Shown piece by piece: positions 23,621-33,622 of a stretch of 64,000 nucleotides of DNA. This DNA is from Paludicola sp. MB14-C6 (GTDB lineage Bacteria; Bacillota; Clostridia; Oscillospirales; Ruminococcaceae), in contig NZ_CP133133.1 of NCBI RefSeq assembly GCF_030908625.1, positions 434,001-498,000 on the forward strand, written 5' to 3'. The position numbers were made by a program, and so were the translations under genes. Every line of letters begins with the position of its first letter. Positions within the stretch are counted from its first letter, which is position 1. The notes below the pieces were generated by a model that did no database searches, had not been told where the DNA came from, and saw only the letters and a program-made list of their open reading frames with translations.

Positions 23621-25078
23621 ATGGATATTTTCTATCAAATCTTGCCTTATTTAATTGGTATCGTAGTGTTAATTCTATTAATACTATTAATGTGAAAAAA
23701 AGTGCCTGCGGATAAAGCAAGAGTAATCACAGGTTTACGCAAAAGAGTACTATCTGGTCGTGGTGGCATTCAAATCCCATTCTTTGAAACGTCATGCACT
23801 ATCTCTTTAGAGGCTATGTCTATGCAGACAGATGTTATTGAGGCACCTGCTAAGGGTGGTATTTTTGTAAACATCACCGGTACTGCTGTTGTAAAAATTG
23901 ATAACAATCATGATAAAATTCTGATTGCAGCTGAACAATTTTGTAATGGAAGTGCAGACAACACAACCAACAATATCAAGGTTGTTGTTGAGCAAATATT
24001 AGAAGGTAAATTAAGAGGTATTGTTTCAACTTTGTCTGTAGAGCAAATTAACGAAGATCGTGTGGCATTTGAAAGCTCTATCGAAGAGAGTATTACTAAT
24101 GAGTTGAATTCTATGGGGTTGAAATTGCTTTCTTACACAGTTCTTAAAATTTCAACACAAGGTGGTTACTTAGAAAACAGAGCAATTCCTCAAATTGCAG
24201 CATCAAAATCTGATGCCGATATCGCACAAGCTGAAAGAAAACGTGACACAGAAATCAAAACTGCCGTTGCTATTCGAGAAGGTGAAAAGGCTAGATTGAA
24301 TGCGCAAGCTGATATTGCAGAAAGTGAAAGAGATAAGCAAATTCGAACTGAACAATATCGTGCAGAACAAGACAAAGCAAAAGCAAACGCCGATATTGCA
24401 TATAAATTACAAGAAATTGATAACAATCAATTTGTAGCACAAAAAGAAGCTGAATTAGCCAAAAAACAAGCAGTTGTTGTTGAAGAACAATTAGTTGCAA
24501 AAGTTAAAAAGCCTGCAGATGCTAAGAGATATGAAACCGAAGTAAACGCAGAAGCTGAAAAAACACGTTCCATTAAAATTGCCGAAGCTGAGGCTGAAAC
24601 AATAAGAATAAAAGCATTAGCAAATGCTGAAGCTAAAAAAATTGAAGCGGAAGCAGAAGCACAAGCAATTCGTGCACGTGGTTCTGCGGAAGCGCAATCC
24701 ATAAAAGATAAAGGTATTGCAGAAGCCGAAGCGAAAGATCGTTTAGCAGAAGCTATGAAGAAATATGGCGAAGCTGCTGTTGTTGAAATGCTGATTGATA
24801 AACTACCTGATATTATGGAAAAAATTGCTTCTCCAATGTCTCAAATTGATAAAATTACTGTCATTGATAACGGAAGTGGAACCAGCTCCTCTAACTTAGT
24901 AAAAACAGTTACCGACGTTGCCGGAAAAGGTTTTGAGGTTATCAAAGATTTAACCGGACTTGATGTTTCCGAATTGATTACCACTTTTGTGAACAAAGAG
25001 AAAACCAAAGATACAACAATCGTAAATGTAACCCCTGAAACAAGCACCAACTACATAGAAGAAAACAAAGAAGATTAA
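23621..25078 (+). pseudogene. Flotillin/SPFH protein interrupted by an in-frame TGA
   Basis: The gene starts at ATG 23621 behind CAGGAGGTT and encodes a membrane anchor (ILPYLIGIVVLILLILLM). It meets TGA at codon 25 (23693-23695) and continues in the same frame as a normal flotillin: KKVPADKARVITGLRKRVLSG, the SPFH domain, then a long Ala/Glu/Lys coiled coil to 25078. Intact homologues usually have a small residue, often Gly, where the TGA stands, so GGA to TGA is a simple explanation. The remaining 458 codons carry no other damage. GTG 23702 could restart translation but lacks a ribosome site and would leave a soluble protein. Flotillins organise membrane microdomains. Confidence 0.8.
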
Positions 25079-25098
25079 ACATATTAACAATAACAAAT

Positions 25099-25106
25099 TT
25101 GTAGTT
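25099..25106. repeat. Target-site duplication of IS256-family element (left copy)
   Basis: TTGTAGTT here is repeated exactly at 26590-26597 on the other side of the element. Eight bases is the usual duplication length for IS256-type transposition. Confidence 0.85.
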
Positions 25107-25206
25107 GGGTATACCAAGAATTTTGTGTAAATATAAAAACAATCAGAACAAGAAATAGGAACAAAATAGTAATTGACATAGTGTATAGGTTAGTTGAAAC
25201 AAGTTT

Positions 25207-25246
25207 ATTTAATGACAAAAGGGGCATGCCCCTTTTGTCATTAAAT
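25207..25246. repeat. 40-bp perfect palindrome inside the IS element
   Basis: The two 20-bp arms (25207-25226 and 25227-25246) are exactly complementary with no loop; the centre reads GGGGCATGCCCC. It lies between the transposase stop and the left end of the IS. It could end transposase transcription or block read-through from flanking DNA. Confidence 0.85.
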
Positions 25247-25266
25247 TTTGGCGGCTGAACATAGAA

Positions 25267-26493
25267 TCATCCAGCGATTCTGTCCGAAAACATGATGTTT
25301 AATTGGTTTAAAACAACGTCCCAATTTCGACAACGTTGTGTCCATCGTTCGACAATTTTCTTTGAAGCTAAATACAGTATCCTTTTTAAACTATCATCAT
25401 TTTGAAATGATGGTTTGTTCTTGGTTATTTGTCTGAACTGCCTGTTTAATCCCTCAATAATATTAGTTGTGTATATTATTTTCCTTACATCAGTTGGATA
25501 TGCAAAAAAGGTTGATAGTATATCCCAGTTATCCTCCCAACTCTTTATGCAAGAAGGATAACTTTTACCCCATTTTTCTTTGAATGATATTAGATTATTC
25601 AATGCTTCTTCCTCTGTAACAGCTTGATATACTAGTTTTAGATCTGCCATTAACTTCTTGATATCTTTGTATCCTACATATCGTGTTGAATATCGAATTT
25701 GATGTATAATACAACGTTGAATGTGCGCTTTGGGATATGCTGCATTGATTGCTTCTTTAAAACCTTTTAAACCGTCAACACAAAATAGGTATACATCTTG
25801 CAAACCCCTTGATTTCAAGTCATTCATAACGCTCAACCAGAATTTTGAGCTCTCGTTTTCTCCAATCCAAATGCCCAATATATCTTTATTTCCTTCAAGT
25901 GTAATTCCTAAAACCACATATGCTGCTTTCGTTACAAACTGATTGTTTTCTTTTACTTTGTAGTGTATTGCATCCATGAACACAAATGGGTATACACTAT
26001 CTAGTGGACGGTTTTGCCATGCTGTTACTTCCGGCATTATTTTTTCTGTTATCTTGCTTACTAGTCCATCTGAAATTTCTACATCATAAAGATTTTTTAC
26101 TTGTTCAGCAATATCTCGTTGAGACATGCCACAAGAGTAAAGTGCAATAATTTTTTCTTCCATCCCGTCAGCATTACGATTATATTTACCAATAATTTGT
26201 GGTTCAAATTCACCGTTTCTATCACGAGGAACATTAATATCCACTTCGCCAAGTTGTGTTTTAACTGTTTTCTTTGAATATCCATTTCGATAATTTTTCG
26301 ACATGCTTTTTCCGTCATCGTTCGCTATTCTTTGACTTTTTTGGTAACCCAATTCTTCGTCTAATTCACTATCCATAACTTGCTGAAGAACATCTTTGAA
26401 CATCTCTTTCATTGCCTGCATAACCTCTGTTGTGCTTGTGAAGTTTTGGCTGTTCACATACTCTTTTAATAACTCTTTCGGTTGCTTTTCCAT
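25267..26493 (-). CDS. IS256-family (mutator-type) transposase
   Basis: 408 residues, full length for the family. It shows the conserved start region (LLKEYVNSQNFTS and LDEELGYQKSQR), the DDE catalytic domain with FMDAIHYKV and FCVDGLKGFKEAI aspartates, and the C-terminal YTTNIIEGLNRQFRQITKNK signature. It moves the element by a copy-out route with a circular intermediate. ATG 26493 follows AAGGAAGT. Confidence 0.97.
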   Translation of the reverse strand: MEKQPKELLKEYVNSQNFTSTTEVMQAMKEMFKDVLQQVMDSELDEELGYQKSQRIANDDGKSMSKNYRNGYSKKTVKTQLGEVDINVPRDRNGEFEPQIIGKYNRNADGMEEKIIALYSCGMSQRDIAEQVKNLYDVEISDGLVSKITEKIMPEVTAWQNRPLDSVYPFVFMDAIHYKVKENNQFVTKAAYVVLGITLEGNKDILGIWIGENESSKFWLSVMNDLKSRGLQDVYLFCVDGLKGFKEAINAAYPKAHIQRCIIHQIRYSTRYVGYKDIKKLMADLKLVYQAVTEEEALNNLISFKEKWGKSYPSCIKSWEDNWDILSTFFAYPTDVRKIIYTTNIIEGLNRQFRQITKNKPSFQNDDSLKRILYLASKKIVERWTQRCRNWDVVLNQLNIMFSDRIAG

Positions 26494-26589
26494 AAAAAAA
26501 TACTTCCTTTCATACTTGAATTTATTATCTTAATTCTTGTCTGATTGGAAGTACCTTATTCACTTTTACACAAAATTTTCGGGAGTCTC

Positions 26590-26597
26590 TTGTAGTT
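26590..26597. repeat. Target-site duplication of IS256-family element (right copy)
   Basis: TTGTAGTT directly follows the right inverted repeat and matches the left copy exactly. Confidence 0.85.
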
Positions 26598-26598
26598 T

Positions 26599-26639
26599 AA
26601 AAGTGGTATCTATCACATTAGGATAGATACCACTTTTTT
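26599..26639. terminator. Bidirectional terminator between flotillin and typA
   Basis: Arms 26599-26614 and 26622-26637 form a 16-bp stem around a 7-base loop, with an A-run on one side and T-run on the other. It now serves typA; the IS has separated it from the flotillin gene. Confidence 0.9.
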
Positions 26640-26644
26640 AATTA

Positions 26645-28465
26645 CTATTTCTTTTTATTCACTTGTTTTGCACGTAAATTATTATCTAAAATTTGTTTTC
26701 TAATTCTTATATTCTTCGGAGTAATTTCTAACAATTCATCTTCATTGATGAACTCTAAGCATTCTTCCAAACTCATTTTCTTAGATGGAACTAGTCTTAA
26801 TGCATCATCACTACCAGAAGCACGCATATTGGTAAGTTGTTTTCTCTTACATACGTTTACTGCTAAATCATCTGATTTTGCTGACATACCAACAACCATA
26901 CCTTCATAAACTGGGGTTTGTGCATCAATAAATAATACACCACGCTCTTGAGCGTTAAACAGGCCATATGCTACTGCTGTACCTGTTTCAAACGCAACGA
27001 GTGAACCGTTTGATCGACTGATTATTTCGCCTTTATATGGTTGATAGCTATCAAAGATTGAATTTAAAATACCCTCACCTTTTGTATCAGTTAAGAATTC
27101 ACTTCTGTAACCAAATAAACCTCTTGCCGGAATTAAAAACTCAATTCTCATACGGCTTCCTTGTGGGGTCATTTGAATTAAGTCAGCTTTTCTTGTACCC
27201 ATTTTCTCCATTACAGAACCCATAAATTCTTCAGGTACATCAATTAACAATCGCTCAATTGGCTCATAGGTTTTGCCGTCAACTTCTTTCATCAACACTC
27301 TAGGTGGGTTAACTGAGAACTCATAACCTTCTCTACGCATATTTTCAATCAGAATAGATAGATGCATCTCACCACGTCCGGCAACTTTTAAGCTATCAGA
27401 GTTTTCAGTTGTTGTTACTCTTAATGATACATCTTTTAAAAGCTCTTTATGCAATCTATCGTGAATTTGTCTGGAGGTTACATATTTACCCTCACGACCA
27501 GCGAATGGACTATCATTAACTGCAAATGTCATTTCTACAGTAGGCTCAGAAATTTTTACAAATGGTAATGGTTCAACATTCGTTGGTGCACATAATGTAT
27601 CACCAATTGTAATGTTTTCAATACCTGAGAAAATAATAATATCTCCCATTTTTGCACTGTCAGTTGGTACACGTTTTAAGCCTTCAATTTGGTTTAAGCT
27701 AACGATTCTTCCTTTATAAGGAGTCTTCGTATTATGATAATCAGCTACTATAACGTCTTGGTTTACTTTAATTTGTCCACGTTCAATTCTACCAATACCA
27801 ATTCTACCAACATAATCATTATAGTCGATAGAAGATACTAATACTTGAAGGTCGCCTTCTTCATCACCTTCCGGAGGATCAATATGATTTAAAATTGCTT
27901 CAAACATCGGAATAAGGTCAGTTCCAACATGGTCAGGTGAAAGTGATGCTGTTCCATCTCTACCGGAACAGAATAAAACTGGGCTTTCTAATTGCTCTTC
28001 CGTTGCATCTAAATCTAATAATAATTCTAAAACTTCATCTACAACTTCATGACAACGAGCATCAGGACGGTCGATTTTATTTACTACAATAATAATTTTA
28101 TGACCTAATTCTAGTGCTTTTTGAAGTACAAAGCGAGTTTGTGGCATTGGTCCTTCTGCTGCATCAACAAGTAAAAGTACACCATTTACCATTTTTAATA
28201 TACGTTCAACTTCACCTGAGAAATCGGCATGGCCAGGAGTGTCGATGATGTTAATTTTTACACCATTGTAGCTAGCTGCTGTATTTTTAGCAAGAATTGT
28301 AATTCCTCTTTCACGTTCTATATCATTGTTATCCATAACTCTATCTGCAACAACTTGATTTTCTCTAAATGCACCACCTTGTTTCAACATTTCGTCTACT
28401 AAAGTAGTCTTACCATGGTCAACGTGGGCAATAATTGCGACATTTCTTAAATCTTCTCTAATCAT
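26645..28465 (-). CDS. typA: Translational GTPase TypA/BipA
   Basis: 606 residues. G1 [10 protein letters not shown], the G2/switch [11 protein letters not shown]3 DTPGHADF and G4 NKIDRPDA are all present, followed by EF-G-like domains III and V and the BipA C-terminal domain. TypA is a ribosome-associated GTPase needed for ribosome assembly and stress or cold growth. I start at ATG 28465 (MIREDLRN), since AAAGGGG lies upstream; TTG at 28483 is too close to that site. Single-gene unit with its own terminator. Confidence 0.97.
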   Translation of the reverse strand: MIREDLRNVAIIAHVDHGKTTLVDEMLKQGGAFRENQVVADRVMDNNDIERERGITILAKNTAASYNGVKINIIDTPGHADFSGEVERILKMVNGVLLLVDAAEGPMPQTRFVLQKALELGHKIIIVVNKIDRPDARCHEVVDEVLELLLDLDATEEQLESPVLFCSGRDGTASLSPDHVGTDLIPMFEAILNHIDPPEGDEEGDLQVLVSSIDYNDYVGRIGIGRIERGQIKVNQDVIVADYHNTKTPYKGRIVSLNQIEGLKRVPTDSAKMGDIIIFSGIENITIGDTLCAPTNVEPLPFVKISEPTVEMTFAVNDSPFAGREGKYVTSRQIHDRLHKELLKDVSLRVTTTENSDSLKVAGRGEMHLSILIENMRREGYEFSVNPPRVLMKEVDGKTYEPIERLLIDVPEEFMGSVMEKMGTRKADLIQMTPQGSRMRIEFLIPARGLFGYRSEFLTDTKGEGILNSIFDSYQPYKGEIISRSNGSLVAFETGTAVAYGLFNAQERGVLFIDAQTPVYEGMVVGMSAKSDDLAVNVCKRKQLTNMRASGSDDALRLVPSKKMSLEECLEFINEDELLEITPKNIRIRKQILDNNLRAKQVNKKK

Positions 28466-28674
28466 TAATGGGGCCCCTTTCAAAGGCGTTTTTTATCAAA
28501 ATACATTATACTGCATATTTCGTCAATTTACTAGTTTTTTTATTCAATTCAGTACATTAGCTAAAAACTAACAATAAAATCCTTTTATTTTCGTATGTAT
28601 TGAACCTAGATTAGTATTGCATCTTTATTATTATTACATTCAAAATTTAAGCTAATCTACTCTAAAACCACATA

Positions 28675-28707
28675 AAAACTGAAGTTTCTTTTGGAAACTT
28701 CAGTTTT
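28675..28707 (-). terminator. Terminator of metG-tatD
   Basis: Arms AAAACTGAAGTTTC (28675-28688) and complement (28694-28707) form a 14-bp stem with a 5-base loop just after the tatD stop. Confidence 0.85.
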
Positions 28708-28713
28708 ACTTTA

Positions 28714-29481
28714 TTATTCAGGCTGTAAAAACAATCGAATTGTATTTACTCTTGCTATATCTATCAGCTCTTGAGTAGAAACGTTTTTAATGCTTGCAAT
28801 TACATCCGCTGTTTTTTCTATCATATCAGAAGTTGTGCGCTTACCCCTAAATGGAACTGGTGCCATATAAGGGCAATCCGTTTCAAGCAAAATACGTTCT
28901 AGCGGTGTTGCAGCTATTACTTCTAACGTTTTTCTTGCATTTGGAAAAGTTACAACACCTGTAAAGCCAATATATAATCCAAGTTTCAGACATTCTTTTG
29001 CTGTTTCTGCACTTCCGGTAAAGCAATGAACAACACCCTTTGGTTGATATTGATTCAACAACTCCATTGTATCTTGCACCGCTTCTCGAGAATGAATGAT
29101 AACAGGGACATCTTTTGCTTTTGCTAATTGCAACTGTTCTTCAAATACACGTTTTTGAACATCTCTAGGTGAAAAATCGTAATGATAATCCAATCCAATT
29201 TCACCTAGTGCCACTACTTTATCTTCATGCAGCATTTTATCGATTTCGTCTATATAGCCATCATCTACCTCTGCAGAATCATGAGGATGTACGCCAACAG
29301 CTGCATAGATAAACTGATATTTTTTTGCTAAAGCAATACATTCACGAGAACGCTCTATATTGCAACCAACATTTATGATATTCGTTACTCCATTATCTTG
29401 AATAAACTGTAGTACTTGTTCTAAGTCTTCTTCAAAACGCTCATCATCATAATGCGCATGAGAATCAAATATACCTTGCAT
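28714..29481 (-). CDS. TatD family metal-dependent hydrolase/DNase
   Basis: 255 residues. The TatD motifs are in order: FDSHAHYDD (HxH), GEIGLDYHYD (Glu), IIHSREA, VVHCFTG and ETDCPYMAPVPFRGKRTTS. Family members are 3'-5' DNases, and in some cases D-aminoacyl hydrolases. Start at ATG 29481 with GGAGG 8 bases upstream; an upstream ATG at 29526 is in frame without a site. Follows metG, the usual order in Firmicutes. Confidence 0.93.
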   Translation of the reverse strand: MQGIFDSHAHYDDERFEEDLEQVLQFIQDNGVTNIINVGCNIERSRECIALAKKYQFIYAAVGVHPHDSAEVDDGYIDEIDKMLHEDKVVALGEIGLDYHYDFSPRDVQKRVFEEQLQLAKAKDVPVIIHSREAVQDTMELLNQYQPKGVVHCFTGSAETAKECLKLGLYIGFTGVVTFPNARKTLEVIAATPLERILLETDCPYMAPVPFRGKRTTSDMIEKTADVIASIKNVSTQELIDIARVNTIRLFLQPE

Positions 29482-29559
29482 TATATAGTCCTCCATTATA
29501 CCTTTCAGCGGGTACTGCCCTGCCAAAACGTATAAACTTTTCTATTATTCAATACAACA

Positions 29560-31494
29560 TTATCTTATCTTTGAGCCTGCAGGAATTGTATCATCAACAA
29601 AAATAACTTTAACATCATCATTTGGGCAATCTGCTGCTAAAATCATACCGTTAGACTCAACACCTCTTAGTTTAACAGGCTTTAGATTTGCAACAATAAT
29701 TACCTTTTTACCGATTAAATCAGAATCACTATACCATTTTGCAATTCCACTTACAACTTGGCGTTTACCGTTTCCGTCATCCAAAATGAGTTGATATAGC
29801 TTATCTGATTTTGGAACCTTAGCACATTCTAAAATTTGAGCAACAGTAAGGCTTACTTTTTGGAAATCTTCAATTCCAATTTGAACGCCTTCCACTTTTT
29901 CTTCAGCTTTTACAGCTGCCGCTTGTTTATATTTCTCATTCATCGCATTGATTTCTTCCATTTTCTTAGCTTCATCAATACGGTTAAATAATGGAGCAGC
30001 CTCGCCTACTTTTGTAATGCCGTTGTTGCCGAAATCAGAAAGACTTTCTAATGTTATTACATTACAGTTTAATTGCGCAAAAATCTTTTCTGCAGTTTCA
30101 GGCATAAATGGTGACAACATTACACCTATATAACGAATGCTCTCAATTAAGTGAAACAGCACTGTTCTTAATCGGTCATGATTTGCCTCATCTTTTGCAA
30201 GAGTCCAAGGAGCAGTTTCGTCGATATACTTATTAGAACGTCTTGCTAAATCCATAATAGTATCAAGCGTATCAGCAAGTCTTAAATCATCCATTTGTTT
30301 TATAAAGCTTGCAACCGTTTCCCTGCAACATTCTATTAACTCACTGTCGACTGGTTCTGTTACATTTGGGTTAGACACTTCACCCTCGAAGTATTTGTTG
30401 CTCATTGCTATCGTACGGTTTACTAAGTTTCCAAGAGTATTTGCTAAATCTGAATTAAAACGTGCAATTACCGTTTCATACGTAATAGCTCCGTCTTGAC
30501 CATATGGCATTTCACTTAGCATATAGTATCTTGTTGCGTCAACTGAGAATAGATTTGCTAAATCATCTGCATAAATAACATTTCCTGTTGATTTACTCAT
30601 TTTGTCTTTTCCAAACAACATCCAAGGATGGCCGAATATTTGCTTTGGTAGTTCAACATCAAGAGCCATCAACATAATTGGCCAATAAATTGTATGGAAA
30701 CGTAGAATATCTTTTCCGATTACATGAATATCTGCAGGCCAATATTTTTTAAACAGCTCAGAGCTGCCATCTGGATCATAGCCTAAAGCAGTTATATAGT
30801 TGGATAAAGCATCAATCCACACATATACAACATGTTTTGGATCAAAATCAACAGGGATACCCCAAGTAAAGGATGTTCTGGATACACATAAATCTTGCAA
30901 TCCTGGTTTTAAGAAGTTGTTCACCATTTCTTTTTTACGAGATTCCGGAACAATAAAATCAGGATGATCTTCAATATGTTTCATCAAACGATCTTGATAT
31001 TTACTCATTTTAAAGAAATATGCTTCTTCTGTTGTTTTCTTAACTTCTCTTCCGCAATCAGGACATTTTCCGTCAACTAATTGTGTTTCAGTAAAGAATG
31101 ATTCACAAGGCACACAATACCAGCCTTCATATTCACCTTTATAAATATCGCCTTGATCATATAGCTTTTTAAAGATTTTCTTAACAACCTTTTCATGCTG
31201 TTCATCTGTTGTTCTAATAAATTGATCATAAGAAGAATTCATCAAATCCCAAATACCACGAATTTCGCCAGCTATTTTATCTACGTATTCTTTTGGATGA
31301 ATACCTTGTTCTTTTGCAATATCCTCAATTTTTTGTCCATGTTCGTCTGTTCCTGTCAAGAAATAAACGTCATCGCCCTTTAATCTTCTGTAACGTGCAA
31401 TTGCATCTGTTAAAACAATCTCATAAGTATTGCCAACATGTGGTTTTCTTGAAGTATATGCAATCGCAGTTGTAATATAAAATTTATTTGCCAT
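29560..31494 (-). CDS. metG: Methionyl-tRNA synthetase
   Basis: 644 residues, class I synthetase: HIGH-like HVGN near residue 20, a four-cysteine zinc knuckle (CVPCE and CPDCG near 127-147), KMSKS near 300, the anticodon-binding helical domain, and a C-terminal EMAP/Trbp111 tRNA-binding domain (VSLTVAQILECAKVPKSDKLYQ). It charges tRNA-Met. Expression should be controlled by the T-box leader upstream. First gene of a metG-tatD unit. Confidence 0.97.
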   Translation of the reverse strand: MANKFYITTAIAYTSRKPHVGNTYEIVLTDAIARYRRLKGDDVYFLTGTDEHGQKIEDIAKEQGIHPKEYVDKIAGEIRGIWDLMNSSYDQFIRTTDEQHEKVVKKIFKKLYDQGDIYKGEYEGWYCVPCESFFTETQLVDGKCPDCGREVKKTTEEAYFFKMSKYQDRLMKHIEDHPDFIVPESRKKEMVNNFLKPGLQDLCVSRTSFTWGIPVDFDPKHVVYVWIDALSNYITALGYDPDGSSELFKKYWPADIHVIGKDILRFHTIYWPIMLMALDVELPKQIFGHPWMLFGKDKMSKSTGNVIYADDLANLFSVDATRYYMLSEMPYGQDGAITYETVIARFNSDLANTLGNLVNRTIAMSNKYFEGEVSNPNVTEPVDSELIECCRETVASFIKQMDDLRLADTLDTIMDLARRSNKYIDETAPWTLAKDEANHDRLRTVLFHLIESIRYIGVMLSPFMPETAEKIFAQLNCNVITLESLSDFGNNGITKVGEAAPLFNRIDEAKKMEEINAMNEKYKQAAAVKAEEKVEGVQIGIEDFQKVSLTVAQILECAKVPKSDKLYQLILDDGNGKRQVVSGIAKWYSDSDLIGKKVIIVANLKPVKLRGVESNGMILAADCPNDDVKVIFVDDTIPAGSKIR

Positions 31495-31567
31495 AATTTA
31501 GCCTCCAATACTCTATTTTAAAATTATGATACATCTTTTGCAGTGGTATTCATATGAAGTCCAATAC

Positions 31568-31845
31568 AGAATAAAAAAGCTCCCACCTTTAAACATTACA
31601 TTTAAAGACGAGAGCATTATGCTTCGTGGTACCACTTTAATTCGTTTCTATCTTACGATACAAACCTTTTCAACTACATCAATAGTTTATCACGTTAACG
31701 GGTGAATCCGTCGCAGCCTAGAAGAAAACTTTTCGGTGCGCAGCTCCAAGACCATGTTCAATAAATGATCACAATACCCTTTTCCAGCAACCGGGGTTCT
31801 CTGTTAATGGACTATTTATCTACTCTTCTTTTCATAGCATTTTAA
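31568..31845 (-). promoter_or_regulatory. T-box riboswitch of metG
   Basis: On the minus strand the leader has stem I elements (AGAGAACC, GGTTGCTGG). A specifier region reads GAACATGG with an ATG codon (plus 31753-31755) matching methionine. The invariant T-box AAAGTGGTACCACG is at plus 31625-31638, and an intrinsic terminator (plus 31574-31616) ends in a T-run. Uncharged tRNA-Met would stabilise the antiterminator and turn on metG. Confidence 0.92.
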
Positions 31846-31964
31846 ATATAATAATAGTATATCCATAAATGAAAGATTTGTCAATCACTACACTAAAATA
31901 ATATATACCGTATCACTTGAAATTGTGGTTAATAATGGTTATAATGATTCAAGGAGTTGATATT

Positions 31965-32585
31965 ATGAACTATTATGCCCCAAAAAAGAAAGTTCCTATT
32001 CTTCCATTGTTAATTGTTCCAATAATTCTTATAATCTCTTTTTCATATGTAAACTTTTCTCCATATATCAGTAATTGCTATTCAATATTGGATATGCTTG
32101 TTTCATCAAGTTATTTGCTTTTATGGGGGTTAATGTACTATTTTGCATGGAAGTCAAACAGCGTTTTCATTTCCTCAATTTATTGTGGAGTATGGATTCT
32201 TTGTTTTGTAATTATTTTGGTTACATTTTTAACCGATCCGAGCATAAAAAACAGCACTGCCACAGGCTTTTTTTCAACTGATGAATCATCTTTTATAGAT
32301 CCGCAATACCATGATTTTTATGATGTCGATTTTAATAAAATAAACATTACTTCTATTTTAGCTATTCTTCCACTATGCGGTTTTCGTTATGCAGTCAATC
32401 AATTTGGAAACAGCGCTACCATAGTTTCTTCATATATCACTTTGTTATCAATTGCCTTGGTTTTTATTGCTATAGCGACTATTCTTATTTTCCATAGCAT
32501 TAAAATGCGTTTTGTAGAAAAGAAGATTGAGAATACATTAAAAATGGAAGAAGAAAATCATAGATATCGACACAGATTCGACTAG
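31965..32585 (+). CDS. Multi-pass membrane protein, 206 aa, unknown
   Basis: The protein starts MNYYAPKKKVPILPLL. It has about four hydrophobic segments (near 12-30, 42-60, 69-88 and 165-185), a soluble loop with acidic residues (PQYHDFYDVDFNK), and a charged helical tail (FVEKKIENTLKMEEENHRYRH). ATG 31965 follows AAGGAG; upstream in-frame starts lack a site. No family recognised. Confidence 0.65.
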   Translation: MNYYAPKKKVPILPLLIVPIILIISFSYVNFSPYISNCYSILDMLVSSSYLLLWGLMYYFAWKSNSVFISSIYCGVWILCFVIILVTFLTDPSIKNSTATGFFSTDESSFIDPQYHDFYDVDFNKINITSILAILPLCGFRYAVNQFGNSATIVSSYITLLSIALVFIAIATILIFHSIKMRFVEKKIENTLKMEEENHRYRHRFD

Positions 32586-32610
32586 TCTAATATCATATTT
32601 CATATACAAT

Positions 32611-32640
32611 AAACGCATCGGTGAACCGATGCGTTTTTAT
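32611..32640 (+). terminator. Terminator after the membrane protein gene
   Basis: AAACGCATCGGT and ACCGATGCGTTT pair perfectly (12 bp, 2-base loop), followed by TTTAT. Confidence 0.85.
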
Positions 32641-32708
32641 GTTTCTCTTATTGCTTTATTAACATAAATACCCAAAATCAATTTAATTACTTAATACTTA
32701 AAATTATT

Positions 32709-33557
32709 TTATAAACGATTTATTATTTCCTGCAACATAGATTGTGCTTTTTTAATATCGGCAATTTGTTGCTCGCCTTCTTGAATTTCTCGTTCTATTG
32801 TAATGGCGCCTTGATAACCACATTTATGTAATTTTTCAATAAACAAAGGAAAATTTACAACACCATCCCCAATAGGAGCTTCATTGCCCAGTGCGTATGG
32901 ATCCGTTGGATATTTACCATCTTTGCCATGCACGCCTTTTACATAGTTTCCTATTATATCAAGAGCATCACATGGATTAGCTTTACCATACATAACCAAG
33001 TTTGCAGGATCCAAGTTAATACCAATATTATCAAACCCAACATCTTGTATTAATCGTAGTAACGTAATCGGTGTTTCCTGACCTGTTTCAAAAACAAAGT
33101 TAATATTTTTATTTTTCGCATAGTTTGCAATATGTTTTACTGCAGCAACTACTTCTTTATAGTTTTGCTCATTCGGATTTTCGGGAATAAAACCTAAATG
33201 AGTGTTAACATCAGATACCCCCAACGCACTAGCAAAATCAATTGCGCCTAATAACTCATTCATTCTAATATGACGATATGCAGAAGGAACGATGCCTAAA
33301 GTTAATTGTCCTTCATAAAAATTCCAAGCAGATGGGCCAGTCCATCCACCGATAATTGCAGTAATTTCCACATGATACTTCTTTGATAACTTTTTAATTA
33401 TGTCAACTTGGTCTTGAGTACGCAAACTCATATCCCAGCTGGAAAATTGGCAGGTTTCAAATCCCATTTCATGTGCATCTTTGAATTTTTTCTCAAGTAA
33501 GCCTTCCTTGCCATTCTTGCAATTATGAATAATTACTCCCAATCTCATCTTAGTCAT
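32709..33557 (-). CDS. Sugar phosphate isomerase/epimerase-like TIM-barrel protein
   Basis: 282 residues of the xylose isomerase-like TIM barrel, with FVFETGQET (Glu), IGINLDPANL (Asp), GVHGKDG (His), PIGDGVVNFP and a late ITIEREI (Glu) as metal-site elements. It resembles sugar or inositol catabolic epimerases. GAGG precedes ATG 33557. It is only distantly like the gene at 22582-23370 and stands alone. Confidence 0.8.
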   Translation of the reverse strand: MTKMRLGVIIHNCKNGKEGLLEKKFKDAHEMGFETCQFSSWDMSLRTQDQVDIIKKLSKKYHVEITAIIGGWTGPSAWNFYEGQLTLGIVPSAYRHIRMNELLGAIDFASALGVSDVNTHLGFIPENPNEQNYKEVVAAVKHIANYAKNKNINFVFETGQETPITLLRLIQDVGFDNIGINLDPANLVMYGKANPCDALDIIGNYVKGVHGKDGKYPTDPYALGNEAPIGDGVVNFPLFIEKLHKCGYQGAITIEREIQEGEQQIADIKKAQSMLQEIINRL

Positions 33558-33622
33558 ATCAAATACCTCACTTTAAAATATTACTGCTTGCTACTCCGAG
33601 CAAACTAAATATTTGCATAGCT

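Larger units (their letters stand above)
25107..26589. mobile_element. Complete IS256-family insertion sequence, 1483 bp
   Basis: The terminal inverted repeats of 25 bp (25107-25131 and 26565-26589) match at 18 positions and share AATTTTGTGTAAA. The element carries one transposase gene and is flanked by the 8-bp direct repeat TTGTAGTT. It inserted between the flotillin gene and its downstream terminator (26599-26639). Intact frame, ends and duplication suggest a fairly recent insertion and probable activity. Confidence 0.92.

Noticed and set aside
23693..23695. Selenocysteine codon in flotillin
   Set aside because: The position is in a linker after the membrane helix, not a redox site, and I see no SECIS-like hairpin just downstream.
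24190..24702. Long minus-strand frames opposite the flotillin coiled coil
   Set aside because: The Ala/Glu/Lys codon bias of the real gene creates open Ser/Ala/Phe-rich frames on the other strand; no start signals.
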